A DNA stretch of 64,000 nt from the NCBI RefSeq assembly GCF_024362695.1, contig NC_065419.1, forward strand, positions 8,866,678 to 8,930,677. Reading direction: 5' to 3'. Below the pieces are notes generated by a model. It worked only from the letters and a program-made list of their open reading frames with translations. It was not told the origin of the DNA and searched no databases. Of this stretch, positions 26,303-35,757 are shown piece by piece; positions within the stretch are counted from its first letter, which is position 1; each line of letters opens with the position of its first letter. This DNA is from Pectinophora gossypiella. Its lineage: Eukaryota; Arthropoda; Insecta; Lepidoptera; Gelechiidae. A program made the position numbers and the translations under genes.

Positions 26303-27951
26303 ATATATAATGGTAACAATAATGCTTATAATAAAATAAATGACGTTAGATACCTATCATTAGTTTTAAGTGTATCCATCACGCATATTTACAGTTACTT
26401 ACAGTTCATTGCTCATGCTATAAAATGATTTGAATAATATTGGCAGTCGTATAAAACTCAAATACTAGCACTCGAATACTCTTTACAAAACAGCTATCAC
26501 AACGATCAATCGCAAAAAATATATTACCATCCAAATATGTATACTGAAATTGAAACAAAACTTTCGACAAGGAATATTTGTAACCAATTTCAATATGGCC
26601 GACATGAAAATAATTTCTCGTTTCATTTGAACAGACTATTTGCGAGAATAGTGTAATAAAAAATTGAATCTGTCAAAATAAATCGTCGACTATTCTGAAT
26701 TCGTTAGCATTATTCATATTATAGTAAGTAGGTAGTAAATCTAACGTTAAATTGGCATTTTATTATCTTGTCATGACTTCAATATTTTGGAATTGATGGT
26801 GTAATAGAATGAGATTTTCTATCCTAATGATTCATAAGAGAAAATCGACTGTTCAGTTGACACAGAAGAAAAATCTGACTAAGTAAATGTAAATAATATA
26901 TTATTAAAACGGTACGGACGGTAGTATTTAAAGATGCAATGCAAAAACAAATTCAGAACGACGCGACGTCACAATAAAGTCTAAATATACAAACAAAGCC
27001 ACACTAAACTGCAATAATGTAGGAATGAATGCGGACCCGTTTTCAAGTTCCCAATGAAAAATGCAGAACTAGGCACCGCCATTGAATGAGAGGCCGCGAC
27101 GCAAAGAAAAAAAAATACCTATCCGACAGAAGCGGTTATGTTGCCAAACAAGAAACGGTTTTCATTTTATAAAGCGGATTTTTGAATCAAATTCATTTTA
27201 TATATATATTTTTTTTTTTACAAAAAATCGGATCCGTAGTCCTGAAAATTCGTAGGCATTTTTATATTGAATAACTGTCATTGAATTGTCACAAAAATGT
27301 AATACCACGTAATGCTGTCGTCATGCGAAATTAACTACTTATGTATACATTGTTTTGCAATAATGAATAATATCACTTGATATTTTTTCATTCTTTAGGC
27401 ATAGAACATTATTGTTATTACCTAGTACATACTTTAGGCCATATCGTCATTCACCATCAGATTGAGTGATCAATGGCGGAACTATATTATTTTCAATAAA
27501 AAAAAATGCTTTCAATAACTTATGTAGCAAACTATATAAATTGGCTATAAAATAACAACTTCATATCGATAATTTTAACTGTCAACCGTACACTTTTATT
27601 TTATTCACACTTTACACGGAACTCTCAAAGTCCTGACAATTCATAGCTACAATTTGAATTTCAACCACTATTTGAAATTCAATGAGACTTTTATGATAAT
27701 TTTGAAAATACGCCTCCATTTCCAAAGTTACCCTTATCCCTTACCAGTTTGCAGGGCTTCTCCCAAAATACCTGTAAAAGACAAAATTGGTATCATTACA
27801 CGTTTATTGATGTACTTTGTAAGTTCACAAAGAGGAACGTTGCATAATTAAACATGAATAAAAAGTAACTTTCTTAAACGTAACAATGTTATGACTTCAA
27901 AAACTCGCAAAGGCATTTTATGCCAGACTAAATGCAATATATATATATATA
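26303..27951. other. AT-rich non-coding stretch left of the LTR element
   Basis: No supported gene. It holds poly-T and poly-A runs (for example about 27207-27222) and ends in a TA microsatellite (about 27938-27951) that is the insertion site of the LTR element. Confidence 0.5.
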
Positions 27952-28156
27952 TGTAGGAATGATAGGCTGAATGAAACGTAACGCAAAGTGTGTGAAAGAG
28001 AGCGACGAGTGAGCGAGAGAGAAAAGGGTTGCAGAATGACAGAGATATGGCGAACGGGTGTTTTTGAATAACGGAAAAGTAAAAACTCATACAACGTTGC
28101 AAAATAAACAAAGTTTATTAGAAATAGTAATCGTTTTCTTCATGCCCCATCCCACA
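27952..28156 (+). repeat. 5' LTR
   Basis: 205 bp, TG...CA ends, same sequence as 30371-30575. The purine-rich first half (GTGTGAAAGAGAGCGACGAG) is followed by an AATAAA at 28103-28108, a plausible polyadenylation signal. I see no TATA box. Confidence 0.93.
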
Positions 28157-28161
28157 ATTTT

Positions 28162-28179
28162 TGGGGGCTCGTCCGGGAT
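28162..28179 (+). promoter_or_regulatory. Primer-binding site complementary to tRNA-Pro
   Basis: TGGGGGCTCGTCCGGGAT starts five bases after the 5' LTR. From memory this is the 18-base tRNA-Pro complement used as primer-binding site by gammaretroviruses such as murine leukaemia virus. Because tRNA 3' ends are conserved, an insect element can show the same string without being related. Confidence 0.85.
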
Positions 28180-28351
28180 GGGCATATAGTTGACGATTAC
28201 CAAGTTTGAAGAAGATTACCAGGCACGAGACGGAAAAAGGTTATGAAAATTTAAGATGAAAAGAAGATTTACGACGTATTAAAGGTGTTTACTGAGCATT
28301 AAAGGTGTTTTGCGAAGTAATAAGAAAATAAAAGAAGAAATAAGACGAAAG

Positions 28352-30037
28352 ATGTTGAAGACGAAAGAAGAAAGAGGTGAATTTACATTTATGAGTACGG
28401 GGAATTTGTGTACAATGGCCGATGTTATTCCGAAGTTTAGCGCCGAAGATAAAACCTATTCATCCGCTAAATGGGCGCAGGATATTGAAGATAACGCCGA
28501 GATATTCTCATGGACCGCGCAGCAGAAGTTAATTATAGCGCGACGATCATTGGTTGGTACCGCGGAGCTATGGTTGAGGTCCGAAAAACCGTTTAAATCA
28601 TATGAAGAACTGAAGAATGCGTTACAAAAGGAATTTCCAGACTCCATAGAAAATTGTAAGGAAATGCACGAGATTATGAGTGCACGGAAAAAGCGCAAGA
28701 ACGAGACATACTATCAGTACATGCTGACTATGAAAGAATTGGGCCGTAGGGCGAAATTCCCGGATTATGTAGCCATTCAGTACATAATTGACGGAATTAC
28801 CGATCATGAAATGAACAAAGCTATTTTGTACGGTGTAGTTACGTATGGTGCATTGAAAGAGAAGTTAATGTTGTATGAAACTATGAAAGAGAAGATGAAG
28901 AAACGTTATGAAGGTGAAGGAAACCAAAGGATGTCTACAAGCATGGATCGATTTGAAAGTAAAAAATCTGTGAAGGGGCAGCATTGTTATAAGTGCGGCG
29001 ATCAAGATCATGGGGCTATTGCGTGTCCGAAAGGCGTGAAGTGCTTTAAGTGCAATAGTTTCGGCCACATAAGCAGAGATTGCAAGATAAATCACGTGAC
29101 AAATTCTACGGCTTCGACAAGTCGCCATGATGGTGGGCGTGAATTCCATAGGCAAGCTTTATACGTGCAGTCGCAAGAGGGCGCTCCGATCGCGAATGAA
29201 TGGAATGAACGAAGTCACGCGGACACGAATGAAGAAATGTCAACGTCAAATCAGACGTCAAAGGCGGCAACGGTACTTAGTGTTTTCAAAAGTGGACTTT
29301 CGAATAAATCGCTTAAATTATCGCGCATTTGTGAAGAAGAAGTACAATGTTTGATCGATACCGGCAGTGACATTAATCTCATAACGAGTGATACGTATTC
29401 TAAGCTCGGACTAAAGTGTTGTGAAGATGAAAATATGACAATATCAGGAGTTGGTTCTACAAAGGTGTATTCTCATGGCAAGTTGACAACTAGTATGGAA
29501 ATGGACGGGTATGCTTTTGATGTGGTGTTCCACGTAATACCGGACACTGCTATACCGTATCAGGCCATTTTAGGACAACCTTTTCTGGCTAATACTACAG
29601 TTGTGATTGATGCTGGTGATATTAAGATTATGCCACATGATAATAAGTTGACTTTACGGTGTCTACCTGCCCGTGATGAGCAACAGGTTACCGAAGTTCC
29701 AGTAGTACCAGAAGTGACTGACAACTACAGGCCTATGAAGATAAAACAGAATCTGGAATGTTGTCAATTGTTTGATAAAAATAACAAGAAAGAATGCATG
29801 GACAAAAGTGTACAAGATAAGGTGCTAAAACTAAAAGTACAAGAGGAAGACAATAAGATATTTAACAGGAAGAAAAGACAGAAGTACATAGGAGGACTAC
29901 GAAAGGTACACGAAGAAAATGAAAGGGCATTTGACAGAAAGAGAAAGAAAATACGGATGTTTGAAGAAGGAGACCTGGTTGGTACTCTGAAAAAGACTAT
30001 AAACGAAGTGACTATGATCCAGAATGGTGTTATTTGA
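28352..30037 (+). CDS. Gag-protease polyprotein with apparent integrase-tail fusion
   Basis: The first ATG in the open frame is at 28352, giving 561 residues. The frame stays open to a TTG at 28310, so an upstream non-ATG start cannot be excluded. Numbering below is from 28310. The N-terminal half resembles a retrotransposon capsid (WAQDIEDNAEIFSW, LWLRSEKPFKSYEELKNAL). Two nucleocapsid CCHC zinc knuckles follow: C226-x2-C229-x4-H234-x4-C239 and C245-x2-C248-x4-H253-x4-C258. A retroviral-type aspartic protease comes next, with active site D350-T-G-S and flap/second motif ILGQPFL at about 420-426. The last ~40 residues contain FDRKRKK and FEEGDLV (541-557), which look like the C-terminal tail of a Ty3/gypsy integrase. 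Nothing resembling reverse transcriptase, RNase H or the integrase core lies between. The protein could package and process RNA but not copy or integrate it. Confidence 0.85.
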   Translation: MLKTKEERGEFTFMSTGNLCTMADVIPKFSAEDKTYSSAKWAQDIEDNAEIFSWTAQQKLIIARRSLVGTAELWLRSEKPFKSYEELKNALQKEFPDSIENCKEMHEIMSARKKRKNETYYQYMLTMKELGRRAKFPDYVAIQYIIDGITDHEMNKAILYGVVTYGALKEKLMLYETMKEKMKKRYEGEGNQRMSTSMDRFESKKSVKGQHCYKCGDQDHGAIACPKGVKCFKCNSFGHISRDCKINHVTNSTASTSRHDGGREFHRQALYVQSQEGAPIANEWNERSHADTNEEMSTSNQTSKAATVLSVFKSGLSNKSLKLSRICEEEVQCLIDTGSDINLITSDTYSKLGLKCCEDENMTISGVGSTKVYSHGKLTTSMEMDGYAFDVVFHVIPDTAIPYQAILGQPFLANTTVVIDAGDIKIMPHDNKLTLRCLPARDEQQVTEVPVVPEVTDNYRPMKIKQNLECCQLFDKNNKKECMDKSVQDKVLKLKVQEEDNKIFNRKKRQKYIGGLRKVHEENERAFDRKRKKIRMFEEGDLVGTLKKTINEVTMIQNGVI

Positions 30038-30370
30038 TAGTGTCTTTATTTAGTTAATTTTATTTCAAGGTTCAGGTGTTTAAGTTACTTATTTTGTTTT
30101 TTTTTTCTAGTAGGTATGTTGTAATAAGATGTTAAGGGGTAGTTTAAGATATCATATTATTTCTACAGTGTGTTTAAAGATAGTGTAAGTAGTGATGTTA
30201 AGTTTAACAGATAATTATTTCTAAAGTTTGTTCAAAAAGTTATTGATTTTATTATTTCATTTACAACAAAGATGTTTGTCAAGTAGTAGTTATTTGTGTA
30301 TAAAAGTTGTTATTAAATGTAATATCAGAATGTGTCAGTCTGAGGACAGACTGAGAGCAGGATGGCCGAG
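30038..30370 (+). other. 3' untranslated part of the LTR element
   Basis: T-rich stretch between the stop codon and the 3' LTR. No ordinary polypurine tract precedes the LTR. The last 36 bases instead contain a perfect 8-bp hairpin (30335-30354) and the string GCAGGATGGCCGAG. Confidence 0.6.
30335..30354 (+). repeat. Hairpin just upstream of the 3' LTR
   Basis: TCAGTCTG, loop AGGA, CAGACTGA: a perfect 8-bp stem ending 16 bases before the LTR, where a polypurine tract would normally prime plus-strand synthesis. Confidence 0.6.
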
Positions 30371-30575
30371 TGTAGGAATGATAGGCTGAATGAAACGTAA
30401 CGCAAAGTGTGTGAAAGAGAGCGACGAGTGAGCGAGAGAGAAAAGGGTTGCAGAATGACAGAGATATGGCGAACGGGTGTTTTTGAATAACGGAAAAGTA
30501 AAAACTCATACAACGTTGCAAAATAAACAAAGTTTATTAGAAATAGTAATCGTTTTCTTCATGCCCCATCCCACA
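30371..30575 (+). repeat. 3' LTR
   Basis: Same length and sequence as the 5' LTR by eye. AATAAA at 30522-30527. It is followed directly by TATATATATATC. Confidence 0.93.
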
Positions 30576-32058
30576 TATATATATATCAATTTGCAGTCAA
30601 ACGACTTTATAAGTTTTAAAGACACAAGTTTTTTAGCCGATATACTTAGCAGATTACCAAGCTCACATAATCTACGCAGCAGCGGTGGAAATTATAGTGC
30701 ACCGACTCAATACAGTCAGTGGGTTGGCTAAGCCTACTCCTTCCTAGTCTATCCGGATTACGTCGGGACCGCAGCCAGCCTGCTCACAGACAATCTGAAT
30801 ACTGTTCACTAGGGAAAATATATCATTACACAAAAAACACAACTTATTTTTAAGATAAAAGGGGTATTTCACATTATTTTTCATTGACGACGCCTTAAGA
30901 GCAAATCCGGCAGTATTTTCTACACCTTCTTTTATCAGAGCAAAATTTATGCGAAGACATGAATAAATCGAAGAAATAAAGGTGCAAGGGAAGCTTATCT
31001 CAGGAGATATTGGTGCTATAAAACACCTCAAGCTGAGTACGCGGTCGCTACGTAGATAAGCAGCTATATATTTATTTTACGTTTATTATTTCGCATAAGG
31101 AAAATGATTTTATCACTAAACATGTTACAAGCTTGGGGGCGCACTTGCTCTAAATCTGTAACAATCTCGTAGCGACAAATTGCGAAGATAATATGATAAT
31201 TTTACGTAAGGAACATTCACTAGCTTCCTCGAAGGACAAACTAAAAATAAATTGTAAAGTCAGATTGTTATCCAGTACAAAAATAAACCATTCACGAGTA
31301 TAAATTTGCAAGAAGAAACTCCTTATAAAACTTTGCTGGCAGTCATTTCTAGAAAATATACAGTTATGCAAGTTCAAAATAGGATAATAAATATTGGAAA
31401 CTGAATAGAGTACATTTGGAACCATTTCAAAAACCTGTCTATTTCGGCAGAATGGATTTTCGGAAGGAGGGTAGGTTCACAGGGTCTCATAAATTTATTT
31501 TCTTTAGTTAGAGCAATGCAATTTGGCTCAGCCCTATTGTATAGGCAATAATAATAATTATTGTCCTAATGTTAGCTTTGTTGATTGCAGAGAATCGGGC
31601 TTTGATAAAGTATTCTAAATCGGATTCAGAATAAAAACACATTTGACACACATTTTGTTTTACTTAGACATGTAAATGTGTAATAGAAATTATGTAAACA
31701 CTACTGTTCTAAATAGTACGCCCCAAGACAGAGAGAAAAGTTTTGAACACCTGTCAGACAATATTTGTATGAAGCGGCCCGAAATTGGAAGTTAGAGTTG
31801 CAAGTAGGAACTTGCTACCTAGTTTTTTGACAGCTTCTGCCTGTTCTGATATTCGAATTTTGCACTAAAGATGTAGATATGTGTCTCTATCACTTATATA
31901 ATCTATGCTACATTTAACGACGAGCCTTTATGTCCTATGGATGACTCATTAAAAGAGAAAGTATGCAAATTCAGATGATTCATGTCACGGCTCTTCACGT
32001 CTTGTCTACAACTACCTATAACAATACATACACTTTTATTAATTTCATTTTCAATAAC
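30576..32058. other. Non-coding stretch between the LTR element and the plus-strand SINE
   Basis: AT-rich, with no recognisable gene or repeat apart from the TA remnant at its left edge. Confidence 0.5.
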
Positions 32059-32385
32059 GGTCTCCGTGGTCCAGTGGTCAAACAGTGGTTAGGCTCACGA
32101 CGCGGAGGTCCCGGGTTCGAATCCCGGCGGGGAAATATCACAAAAATTACTTTGTGATCCCTAGTTTGGTTAGGACATTACAGGCGGATCACCTGATTGT
32201 CCGAAAGTAAGATGATCCGTGCTTCGGAAGGCATGTTAAGCCGTTGATCCCGGTTACTACTTACTGATGTAAGTAAGTAGTCGTTACGTGAGTCATGTTA
32301 GGTGCCTTTGATGGCTCAATATTAACCCTGACACCAGGGTTGATGACGTTGGTAATCCACCTCAACACCTTACACGGGACAAGAT
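32059..32385 (+). mobile_element. tRNA-derived SINE
   Basis: The head GGTCTCCGTGGTCCAGTGG carries an RNA polymerase III A box (TGGTCCAGTGG, 32067-32077). The B box is GGTTCGAATCC (32114-32124). The body contains GATCACCTGATTGTCCGAAA and GTAAGATGATCCGTGCTTCG, and the 3' end contains AACCCTGACACCAGGGTTGA. The head and part of the body match the minus-strand SINE at 46389-46729, but the 3' half differs, so it is a related family with another tail. An extra GTGGTCAAACA-like segment doubles part of the A-box region. The 3' boundary is approximate and no target duplication is obvious. Translation of the head gives a spurious protein frame (31963-32157). Confidence 0.85.
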
Positions 32386-34109
32386 GATTTATTTAAATAA
32401 TAAAAATGTTAAATTATTAGGCCATTGAACTTTAAGTCAAAATACGATAGGTAGGATCTACTATTGAACATTTGACTTACAAACAGAGAGTTCCATTTCT
32501 GTGCAATGAGATATGAACTAAATCAATATTCTTATCACTGCATTATCTACTGTGTGTATTGTACGAGTAACAGCAATGGTCATCGCTTTGTCTACTTTGA
32601 TATTATATCGATCAATTCTTCTCCGTTACGACTAGGAACTGCATTACATCAAAAGACCTGTAATTATGTAGTTGTCTATGCAATTACTAACAATTTTCCA
32701 ACCATTATATGCGTAAAAAGTATAATTGTTAAACTATTCAATCGACAGCCGATTATTTCACATACGTATAACGACAACGACGTAACCTGGAATAATTTTA
32801 GGTCGTAGAAACTTCACACGTTCCTATTTCTCTAACAGGTTAGACAGTATTGTTCGAAACGGTTTTTCTGATACGAGATTTTTCGAAAACTTACACGCTT
32901 CCCGCTGGATATCTTAAATTTTCTCCACCAAAGTCGTAAGAGGCAAATCAGGGGCTAATCTTTCTTGAGGAATAGCTACCGATTACAATGATAACCCAGA
33001 TAAAGGGTCTTCAATGAGGAAGAAAAACGATTCAAACAATTTGGAGCAAGTTATCGTGATTTGTGTCTGGTTCCACGTTCCAAGTGAAATAAAACTCCGC
33101 ATTCTATCGCAGATGTGTATTTACTAAATCAAATAACGTATTTACTAAATCAATGTGGTAATAATGTATAATAATTGGAATATTCTCTTTTCTTCTCATT
33201 CTCAAAAGTTAAACGAAATTGTTTTTTAAAGAGAAGAATTTATAAATACGTAACAACTTCATAACAATCCCCAAAACGGTTTTATTGCGAAAGAACCGTT
33301 CCGGACAGGCGCGAATTATTTGAACAACAGGCACTGAATAGTATGATAGATAGTAGAGAAAGTGACTTTTCCAAAAGGAATCTACCACAAAGAAAGTGAA
33401 ATTAGGCACGATTAGTTTTACGACGTATTTGCAGAACGGACCACCATTTACAGTGTGTAAACAATTTGCGACGTGCTCTGTGATTATAATAAAGTTCGTA
33501 CCATGTAAGAGATCTATAGATGTAACACAATACATTAATACAAATACAATTACGTCGAAACTACTTTTAAACATTATAATTGACCAAATTGTTACATATT
33601 AAATTCACCATTTCCGACAACCTAATAGTCAAGTCAATAAAGTAATAAATACGAGAAACAGGAAATTTGTCTAAACATCCTAGAAATTTCTGGAAAGACG
33701 ATGATTTGCTTATAAAACAAATCTTAGCGATCTTTGAAGATAAGGTGTTCCTCGAAACTAAATACAAGTTTAATTTTACTATTTATAAAAGTGTGAAACT
33801 GACCAAACCAAAGTCGGGCAAACATTGATAGCACGACTTGCAAGATAACGAGGTGCATTCATTAGAGAGTGCACAGACCATTACAGTGATGTTGTGAGTG
33901 ATAGACGATAAGCGAACTAGTTTAGTTTGTGGGAAGATGGCTGATGTTACTAAGACTTTTTTGTTGGATATATGGTATAGATGGAATAATAGACAGAGAC
34001 AATGAAATCATTTTTTACGACCAATCGATTTGCGTCATAAATTTCAATGTCTAAATAATGATGTGATCAGTAGCAAGGAATATAGTTTCTAGTATCAGTT
34101 GTAATAACA
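32386..34109. other. AT-rich non-coding stretch
   Basis: No recognisable gene. The minus-strand 121-codon frame at 33209-33574 has no recognisable domain. A 16-base unit, GTATTTACTAAATCAA, is tandemly repeated with period 21 at 33117-33153. Confidence 0.45.
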
Positions 34110-34165
34110 ATAAATGTACTTTATTGAGCACATAGGTCACATAATACAGAAACATGAGCAAAAAT
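34110..34165 (-). repeat. Probable LINE 3'-end fragment
   Basis: Read on the minus strand the sequence is GTGCTCAATAAAGTACATTT followed by ATTG repeats. A polyadenylation-like signal plus short tail is typical of insect LINE 3' ends. The family is not determined. Confidence 0.35.
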
Positions 34166-35621
34166 AAAGACGACCACATCAGGTAGCCTTTTTGGTCAAG
34201 CAGCAATTTCTTCCAGGCAACCTTCAATAAATCTAAAACAAATTAGTGATTCTGGTGTATAATTTTCACAACATACGACTTATGATAGCACTCAACATGG
34301 TATCTACACAACAGGATACGCTGACGCCGGGCGGCGTCGCAATATTTATTCATTTTAGACCACATACAGCGACAAGGCCTGACTCGGCCTCGAGAAAAAT
34401 GAAATGAAATTTTCCCCATTTCCCGGAAAATGCACCTGCCAGAAAATAGAAAATACTTTGCGGGTTTTACAATAAGCCGACTTATATCCAGCCCCTCGTT
34501 CCTTCGTGAGTTTAGTACAGAATCAAAGGTTTTGGAAAGCTTATCTCTGTTTACATCGACGAAATGTACACGGATTAAGAGTTACATATTAGCGCAACAT
34601 GTTTTGAAATGTTTACATATAATCAACAACTATTTACCTACATTATATCTGTTTGTGGTATATGAATGTTTTACATTATCTACATAATTTTAAATTTATT
34701 ACTAATCCTTTAATATCTATTTTAAGTTTTTTTTTTGTATTAAAATTACGCCGCGCTGTCTACCTACTGAATATGTATATTTATGTCATTGTTTTAAGAC
34801 GAAATTTGTAGCTAACCCTATCACAGGCTTCGGTCTTTTTGGGTTGCTACTGTAACACTGCATTAAAAACAATTTATCGCGTTAACACGCTCTTTTGGGT
34901 CTGTTTTGGATAGTGGTGTAAATTAGCTATAAGAACTTGTAATAATAGTAAATAATAATAATAATAATATCGGACTACACTGAAATTGAGGTGATTTTCA
35001 GCTCCCTTCATTCATAGTTATTTGTATAAGTAATAAAGACTTTTTATAAAAGCCGTTTCATGATTAGACAAATAGATGCAAAAAAGCTTTAAACCGACAA
35101 ACGAATCTGCTTTTTCTAAATCTGTTAAGTTTACAATAATGTTGGATTCCCCGTAGACATGTAGAAAGCAAACAACGCAATGCTTTCGCGAAATGACGCA
35201 AACTCCACCTTTCCACAACCAAGCAGCATTTGAAACTGTGAAACTTTTCCTTGGAGTGCATTTTTCCCTATTCAGTTACATAATTATGGACTGCATCTAC
35301 GCAAACTTCGGTGGCACATGTAAAGGTGCATGCATTCATTAAGACCTTGCAATGCAATGCATTTACCCGCGGAAAACTGCACCAACACGAAATAAACCTT
35401 AATTTACTTTTTTAACCGGAGCCTCGGCGGTAGTGGAAAGGATTTATGGTGTAAGTTTTAATGCAACTTTTTTACATGAAATATTGTAAAATTGTATTAC
35501 ACGAGAGAGCGATTTTTAGACGCGAACTAACGCTATGTTGGTGTAAGTGGTTTGAAGTGTCGTTACTGTGGAGTTCTACAAGAACTTTAGACGAAGTTTT
35601 AATATGTCACATACAACAATT

Positions 35622-35757
35622 CGTTCGCTCGCTCGTTCGATCGCTCTTAGCGATAAGGCCGCCTTTGCCCACCTTAGAATAAGTTTAAATAAATGTCGTG
35701 TCCTGTAAATGTCTTGTAAAGTGTGTAATAAAGTGTTTTTAATATTATTATTATTAA
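35622..35757 (+). repeat. Probable LINE 3' UTR fragment
   Basis: A short TTCG/CTCG repeat leads into GCGATAAGGCCGCCTTTGC, and then TGTAATAAAGTG with a TATTATTATTA tail. The GCGATAAGGCCGCCTTTG block followed by an AATAAAGTG-type signal is, from memory, the 3' end of common lepidopteran non-LTR elements. No upstream coding part remains. Confidence 0.5.

Larger units (their letters stand above)
27952..30575 (+). mobile_element. Non-autonomous LTR retrotransposon with gag-protease only
   Basis: Complete element of 2624 bp bounded by 205-bp direct repeats that begin TGTAGG and end CCCACA. It contains a tRNA-Pro primer-binding site, a leader, one open frame (Gag, protease and an apparent integrase tail), a 3' untranslated region and the 3' LTR. 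By eye the two LTRs are identical, which implies a recent insertion. Both flanks are TA repeats; TATA (or TATATA) on each side fits a target duplication but cannot be delimited. Reverse transcriptase, RNase H and the integrase catalytic core are absent, so mobility would need a related autonomous element. The zinc knuckles, protease motif and GDLV tail suggest the Ty3/gypsy group. Confidence 0.92.

Noticed and set aside
27848..28111. 87-codon minus-strand frame, repeated in large part at 30279-30530
   Set aside because: The duplicated peptide arises because both frames lie on the identical LTRs; no sign of a gene.
28456..28698. Minus-strand frames inside the LTR element
   Set aside because: These are shadows of the Gag-protease frame on the opposite strand.
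32059..32135. Functional tRNA gene
   Set aside because: A and B boxes are present, but the cloverleaf is not intact and the SINE body follows directly. The same holds at 46705 and 45196.
31963..32157. 64-codon plus-strand frame
   Set aside because: It overlaps the SINE head; the peptide is a translation of the tRNA-like region.
33209..33574. 121-codon minus-strand frame
   Set aside because: Longest chance frame outside elements; no domain, no splice context, composition like the flanks.
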